The notes under the pieces are model-generated. The model was not told where the DNA came from. It searched no databases and worked only from the letters and a program-made list of their open reading frames with translations. 64,000 bases of DNA, from NCBI RefSeq assembly GCF_000708205.1, contig NW_014575553.1, positions 429,606 through 493,605 of the forward strand, in the 5' to 3' direction. Source of the stretch: Mixia osmundae IAM 14324. Taxonomy: Eukaryota; Basidiomycota; Mixiomycetes; Mixiales; Mixiaceae. Below, piece by piece: positions 58,261-64,000 of this stretch. Position numbers and translations under genes: made by a program. Numbering within the stretch: position 1 is the stretch's first letter; each line of letters begins with the position of its first letter.

Positions 58261-61212
58261 TCAGCTAGCAAATTTGCCTGGCTTGCTCCACGCTTTTGGC
58301 AGCGTGCTGAGTAAACTCTGGAATGGCCGTTCGATAGCCGCAAGTTCGTTCGCGCCAAGAAAATCAAACGCAAGCAGAGATTGATACTTGACGCTCGTGG
58401 GCTTTGAAGCGGTCGAGTCTGCGACAACCGCGGACTCTCGTCGACGCTTCTTGCCTTGCTGCTCAAAGGGCGGCAAGTCGATTGTCTGGGCCCAGCTCGA
58501 TCCCCACGCGATAATCTTATTGAGGCTTGCATGGGTGCTCAGACCAATGAGCTGGTCGCGATGAAGTTGCAAAGTGCCGGCGCTGTCCAGGGGCTTGCCG
58601 CTCAGCCAGAGTTGCTCGCGCTTCAGCTCGACATTGTAAGTCTGCAGAGTATTGTTCGGCAGACCGATGACCAAGGTACACGAGCCTGGAAGAAACGTCA
58701 TAGCGTTGGCTGGCAGGAGAGTCGACGGCATGCTCCACTGATGTCGGAGACTGTCAAGATTGTAGATCTCGACATGCAAGCCACTGCCGGCAGCTAGCCA
58801 TTGTCCATCCGAGCTGACTGCAAAGGCCGTGATGGGTGGATGGTCACTGTTGTCCCCGACGGTGATCGCGTCGGCCTCATCATCGCTCGAGCTCGACGAC
58901 CCTTCCGCCAAGTCATGATGCACGCCATTGACATGAGCGTGACCATTCGCGTTGCCGTTAAGATGTGCATGCCCGTTAGTCAGCCGAACGATCGATCTTT
59001 CTGCGCTACTGTTTCCTCGTGTGCGAGCAAAGACGTGTACGGTCTTGCAAGCTTCTGCCAAATGGAAGATAGCAATGTCCTGGGTTGACAGCGACGCCGC
59101 AATGAGTCGCTGGTTATCCGCAGTGAAGGCTATCGCAGATGCGCCCTTGATCCGGCCAAACGCTCGAGATTTGTTGACAGCTACAGTGAGTGGCTTGATC
59201 TTCCTGGGCGCTAGAGAGCCGTCCGCTTTTTGGGTCAGCTCGAACAGCCGCAGCTCGTGGGTATCTGATGTCGCCAACCAGCGTCCATCCGCCGAAATCG
59301 CCGTACAAACAAGGTTGCTCGCAAGCTGGATGACTTGTCAACTGGTGCAATGGGGTCACACGCCAGGACGTACCTTCATCTCGATGTCCACGAGCTTTAC
59401 CCAAGGCAAGGCGAGATCGGCGTCCCCCATCTTGGCGTTGAGGCGCCATATGCCGATTGATCGCAATCGTTGACAGACGACTAGACGCGAGGAACGACAG
59501 ATGTGCACTATCGGGGCAGCAGCGGGCGCATAAGAGTATCGACGCTGCGTAGCGTCCTCGAAACGGATGGCAGGCCCGTCACTGATCGGATTGATACGCC
59601 TCTGTGATGATACTGGCGCGATGGGCAAAACAGACAGACCAAGATCTAAGCCGCCTGAGATCAGCAGAGGTACAGCAGCCGGCGAACGTCCTTGTAAGTT
59701 TGACGCATACATCGGTGATACCGCCAGCGCTCTCACGTCGTGCGTATGTACCCGACGGGAAAATGACAGGCTCCAGCGTCGAGCCTGTGGGACATAGGCA
59801 ATCTCGGTGACGCGCTGATCGACGCCCGAAGTGAAAAGTGATCTGCCGTCGTAAGACACAGACAGGCAGAGACAGTCAGCTTGGTGCGCCGCGAACGATT
59901 GCAACTGGACGTTCATCCGAGGATCCCATAGTTTGACGTTGCCCATCGAATCTCCAGAAGCGATTGTGCCATCGCTGCGCGTTCGAGTCAACCTCGCATC
60001 GGACATTCCTTCCAGAGCATACCTCAGCACAGTCACGGCCCAAACAAGAGTCTGTTGATCCTTGCGGCGCTCTGTCGTCATCTTTGCAACGCATCGCCCC
60101 GAACGCGCGTCCCATTTGCGGATGCTCGAATCTGCGCCGCCCGTGACAAGCAGCACATCCTCTAGGCCTTGTCTTGCGCCCGAAAAGGGGACGGGTAGAC
60201 CCCAAGCAATGCTGAGCATCCGCGTGCCGACACGATCGAACCGGCGGGAATGTTCGAGCGTATCGTCCCAGAGCGAGATGAGTCTGACGCAGCCATCCTC
60301 ACAGCCAATGGCCATAATGCTCGAAGTCGCGTTGATGGCGACAGACCATATCGAACCGCCTTGCGAGTCAATGCGGTTCTGCACATACAGAGTCAGACGT
60401 GTACGAGTAGTGCATTATGGGCTTGCCCTGATCTGGCCCCTCTGTGAGCCTAGCCAAGACCACTCGACAAGCTCGCTGCCGCCTCCTGAGCTAAACAGTC
60501 GAGGCGGAGTGAGTAGCAGCTTTGCTTGCTCCCGCGCGAGCTCATCTGTCGAATCGGCGAGATCTACCTCTGACGGCGAGAGTACGTTCTGGTGAGCGAA
60601 AGCGAGATGCTCTACGCGTGACGGCAAAGGCAGGGGCAAGACTGCCAGTTGCACGTAGCCTTGTCTATTGCCATCCAGAGAGCTCTGCTTGGCTTTGCCC
60701 TTCCTGTCTGATGATGGGGCTGCTGGTCGAGCGGTCACCAGGGGGCGAGCACCATCGCCGTCCAGCCATGTCCAGAGCTCAATGCCAGACTCTGCCCGGC
60801 CGACCGCGATCAGTTCTCTTTCCTGTGCACCCTGGGAGAGATCAGGGCGAGAGAAGCTGAGATGCTTGCAGGTCGACGGTCTGAATGTGGACGGCGTCAG
60901 AGCCAGACAAGTGATGCTCGAAAATTGAGGATCGACGAATTGCAGCCGATGCAAGGCCAGCCTGCTTGCTTCTTGCTCTGCGCCGACTTTTTCACTGGTG
61001 CTCGCTTCAATCTGCGATACTTTGCTGTCCAATCTGCGCCTCTGTGGCTCAGGTGACTTGTCTGCGTCGGATTCGGCTGAACTTTCTTCTGTGCTTTTGC
61101 TAGCCGAGGCAGGCTTGCGGACATGCCCGTTCACAGCTCGGACTGCATCTTGAGATTCTGTAGCAAGCCTCCCGGCGGGTATCGTGCGGCCATGGCTGAC
61201 CTTGCGTGCCAT
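58261..61212 (-). CDS. UTP4: U3 snoRNP component Utp4 (Cirhin)
   Basis: Exons 61212-60427, 60378-60023, 59974-59374 and 59325-58261 give 935 residues. A charged N-terminus is followed by many WD40-like repeats (GGSIWSVAINA, ADSSIRKWDARSGRC, QTLVWAVTVLSDGTIASGDSMGNVKLWD in part). Utp4 is part of the t-UTP/UTP-A complex that starts assembly of the small-subunit processome on pre-rRNA. The first intron has no usable GT donor before an in-frame stop and fits GC-AG (gcaagc, 48 nt). The second intron is 48 nt and could be read through in frame. Confidence 0.9.
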
Positions 61213-61264
61213 GCGGAAAGCGACAAGGATTGAGGCTACTCTGCGAATCTTGCATAGTCATCAG

Positions 61265-61480
61265 ATGAATATCGGAGTTGCAAGCGCGATGCCCCACGCC
61301 AACCTCGTCGGCGCATCACTTGTCGTCATCACCGGCGCTCCTGCGCAGGCTCAGCACGTCGTCGAGCAGACATGGAAAGCAGGTGACCCTACTGCGGCGG
61401 AGGCTCAGCAGCGATAGCGCGCTGCCGGCGCGGCAGACTACCGGACAAGCGAGAGGATGGCTCGTCAAACTGATCTAGTT
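61265..61480 (+). CDS. Possible small protein
   Basis: An ATG at 61265 opens a frame (ANLVGASLVVITGAPAQAQHVVEQTWKA) that looks like a short hydrophobic segment followed by a helical part. A candidate 35-nt intron would extend it to about 58 residues with a basic end. It could be a small mitochondrial or membrane protein. No family is recognised and the exon structure is uncertain. Confidence 0.28.
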
Positions 61481-61689
61481 TGGTGTCAGGAATGGCAAAG
61501 TCGCCGACAGCCGAGGGCGATCTGGCGTACACCGACGGCCCGCCTTCTCCTCGACGGTGTGCACAGGAGTGCTTGCTGCACTAAGCTCCTACTCAAGCCT
61601 CGTGAAGCCTCTCATGAGCGAAGAGCGAGAGTGAGAGCAAGAGCGTCGAGATTAACAAGAAGTACCAGAAAGTGAACATTACAAGCATC

Positions 61690-62748
61690 ATGGGTGAGCG
61701 TACTATGACACTCAGCTAGACCCGAGCTAATGGGAAGCTAGCTGACATTCCTGTGTCATTTCCCTGTGCCGACTTTGGTGCCGATGCGCTCTTGCAGCTC
61801 CTGCCTGCTGGCCTGCCGCCTTTGACGCCGCCTCGAGCAATCCTTCAGAGACAATCCTCGACGGACAGCGTCAGGGGAATCATGACGGACGAACGAGTGT
61901 TCGATTTGCAGTTGCAAAGCTATTTTGCAGCGCTCAGTCCGAGCAAGCAAGGCCGAACGACGGTCACACGGTCTGACGTTGGCGATATTGTATCCCTCCT
62001 GTCGGGACAAGATGATGACATGCGCGACATCAAGTTCAGGAGCTGGGCATTCAGAAACTTCAAGCTATCCGCCAATGACTCCCGCCTCGTATCGACTTCA
62101 AACGGCCTGCCAATCGCATGTGTCGAGCAATATTATAGCATCTGCGCGGCAGCTCACGGCAAGTGTATGCATGGCGGTCGCGATAAGACACACAAGGCTG
62201 TCACTGCCAAGTGGGCATTCATTCCAAAGGACATTGTCGCACGCTTCGTCGCTACCTGTCCACTTTGTCGCATGAAGCGTCCGTCGATGCACGACGACTC
62301 GGCGATGCCGACCGATTTTGATGCTCACCGTTTCAAGCCGGAGTCTGGCCCTCTCGAGCAGTCGAACAGCGACGGGGAGGAAAACGACTGCATGATCATT
62401 TCGCCGCCGCCGAAGTCGCGCTGCCAATCTGTGGACGAGCAGGCTCCTATCCTCTGGACGCCACAGCGTGAGGATCCTCTCGCGTTGCCGACAGAGCTTC
62501 TCACGCCGCTCGCGATGCTCGCTCGTGCAGATGCTGAGCCTGATGCTGTGAAGCACGGGTCACGGGAGCATGCCAGTGGACTATTCAAGTCGTGTCAAGA
62601 GCTCTTCAGTCCGATCGCGTGTGACGGCACCTTCACATTCGAGAGCACGCTCGACCTTGCCTTTGACGAACAATATTGGCCAGGGCTGCATGCTGAACCG
62701 AATGCGACCCTCTGCGAACGTTTTGCACTAGATTGGATGCTCGCATAG
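61690..62748 (+). CDS. Protein with an integrase-type H2C2 zinc motif
   Basis: A 4-nt first coding exon (61690-61693, ATGG) joins exon 61742-62748 across a 48-nt intron to give 336 residues. Residues about 90-180 read RSWAFRNFKL, then CAAAHGKCMHGGRDKTHKAV and CPLC: an H-x4-H and C-x2-C zinc motif of the retroelement integrase N-terminal type. There is no DDE catalytic core, gag or RT nearby, so it is not an intact element. Fungi often carry single-copy genes of this kind, perhaps domesticated as regulators. The C-terminal half is polar and disordered. Confidence 0.65.
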
Positions 62749-64000
62749 TGAGCCTAAGAGCCGTGTTGTTGCCATTGTATAACCTTATTTCGGGAAAGCT
62801 AGAGGGCACTCGCGGTGAGTCCACAGTCAAGCCAGCCTGGTGCAGCCTGCGCTAAAGCTCCGAGAGGCAACGAAAGCGAACTGACAGGGGTTGCATTCGG
62901 CTCGAACGGCAAAGAGATGCTCGTCAGTGGTCTTGATCGGGCCATAAGAGTGTTGTCGTGAAGGGCTGATTTCATCGCTAAATCTGTGCTTTGGTTTTGA
63001 GCTGCTTGTGAGTGGAGCAGGAAGGTGATCCTGCCAGTCTCGCTCTGCATGCAACTTGTCAAAGCTTGAAGCTTGGCCGACTGCAAGGACATGCCGACCA
63101 TGGTCCTCACAGCGCCAGACGATGGTCGATAGACAACTTTACTGATTTCTCGAGACAAGCCACGGCTATGGTAGTAGGGAATGCATGCATTGACAAGTCG
63201 AGGTGCGCAATTCGTCATCAGCGAGAGCAATGGCGAGAGAGATGCCGCGCAGGATTGAATCGACACTGATCTGCCGACTCGAATCTACCGGGGTACGTAT
63301 CTTCCAAGTTTCCGTTAGCTTGCTCTGTCTGATGCAGACGATGCGAGGAAGATCGGTGATGTCANTGAGNGTGAGAATGTATATTCAAGGTAGGCGATTG
63401 TCGATANGCAAGCGAGTCGGTGTCCAAGTCATGACGGGTCGAGAGATGGCCAGAGCAATGCATATGACCAGTAGTCTGACAATGAAGCTGATGAGTTAGC
63501 AAAGCGAGCGTGCTATTGCGTCGGCGAAGACAGGAAGACAGATGATGATACTGAGCGAGTGCGCGCTAGTGCGCGCTGGGTCGTGTGTACAAATCGACGC
63601 GAATGAAGGTGATCTCAACTAAATCTGCGAGCAGANNGAGATGTCNANGAAAAGTCNCGACAGANTATCTGGTGTANTCTGACTGACCAAAAATATTGGA
63701 CAACTCATGAAGAGACGAGAGAGATGCAAATCGAATCGTCTGATCAGACTNACNANAGGGACCGAAGGAATCGAATGCTTGGATTGAGGAGCGTCTGTGG
63801 CCGAGTAGGGTCGCGGCTAGTCAATCGAGCTGAATTCTTCCAGCGTGTGTTGCGATTTCGCAACAAGCTGAAGGCCTAGTTTACGTTTGCGAAAGCGTGA
63901 CGGGGATGTAGAGGTGGATTGGATTGCCTATGGCCAGACTATAAGTGCAAGAAACCACCGAATGGGAGAACCGACTGTGAGCGGCGCTGATCGATGATCA
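62749..64000. other. Gene-poor end with ambiguous bases
   Basis: No convincing gene was seen. A minus-strand frame at 62799-63266 lacks an ATG and any family similarity. From 63365 to 63755 there are about a dozen N bases and purine-rich sequence, suggesting poor base quality or a difficult repeat. Confidence 0.5.

Noticed and set aside
62799-63266. Minus-strand open frame of 155 codons
   Set aside because: It has no ATG start, no recognised domain and no splice support, in a low-quality region.
1-64000. tRNA, rRNA, CRISPR arrays or intact transposons
   Set aside because: No B-box/cloverleaf candidate, rRNA segment, spaced short repeats or transposase/RT reading frame was recognised by eye.

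Overview
This window is nuclear DNA from a compact fungal genome. Genes are close together, most are split by introns of about 45-60 nt, and the conserved proteins are fungal in character: DASH subunit, sphingolipid delta-8 desaturase, Slt2-type MAP kinase with a TEY loop, tricalbin. Gene content and style suggest a basidiomycete, possibly Pucciniomycotina or a relative. That placement is an inference and no species is claimed. Exon boundaries below were found by joining reading frames at GT/GC...AG sites and checking that codon phase is kept across the whole gene.

Layout. 1-12.7 kb: partial membrane protein, GPI-anchor-like secreted protein, SIM/RING protein (STUbL-like), an unresolved multi-exon locus, a 4-TM protein, an F-box protein with hydrophobic segments, and a PACT-domain spindle-pole protein. 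12.9-19.4 kb: PXMP4-like, DAD3, TFB5, vezatin/Inp2-like, PRP18. 19.8-24.1 kb: histone H2B, PITH-domain protein and two divergent members of an unnamed secreted-protein family. 24.3-34.9 kb: IST3, TFIIB, guanylate kinase, PUS1, VMS1, RNase H2 subunit C, a third full-length secreted-family member, mitochondrial bL21. 35.0-40.3 kb: secreted metallophosphoesterase, a small unknown gene, PPAT (CAB4), delta-8 desaturase. 40.6-43.3 kb: an inverted second copy of the PITH and H2B genes, ending in a divergent H2A/H2B pair. 44.8-62.7 kb: Cys-rich small protein, SDR, PMI40, tricalbin, TIM10, SLT2-type MAPK, His-rich expansin-like protein, proteasome alpha, UTP4, and a protein with an integrase-type zinc motif. 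The last 1.25 kb has no convincing gene and many ambiguous bases.

The most unusual things are: (1) two inverted arms of about 1.8 kb, about 19 kb apart, identical even in the position of their N bases, but with different flanks; (2) a four-locus family of fast-diverging secreted proteins, three full-length and one short; (3) several candidate introns of only 19-34 nt that restore reading frames; (4) four candidate GC-AG introns; (5) coding exons as short as 4, 5 and 14 nt.

Most genes are unrelated housekeeping functions. Loose functional themes are transcription and RNA processing (TFB5, TFIIB, PRP18, IST3, UTP4, PUS1), kinetochore and spindle pole (DAD3, PACT protein), peroxisome (PXMP4-like, Inp2-like), and cell wall and surface (MAPK, PMI40, expansin-like, secreted family).
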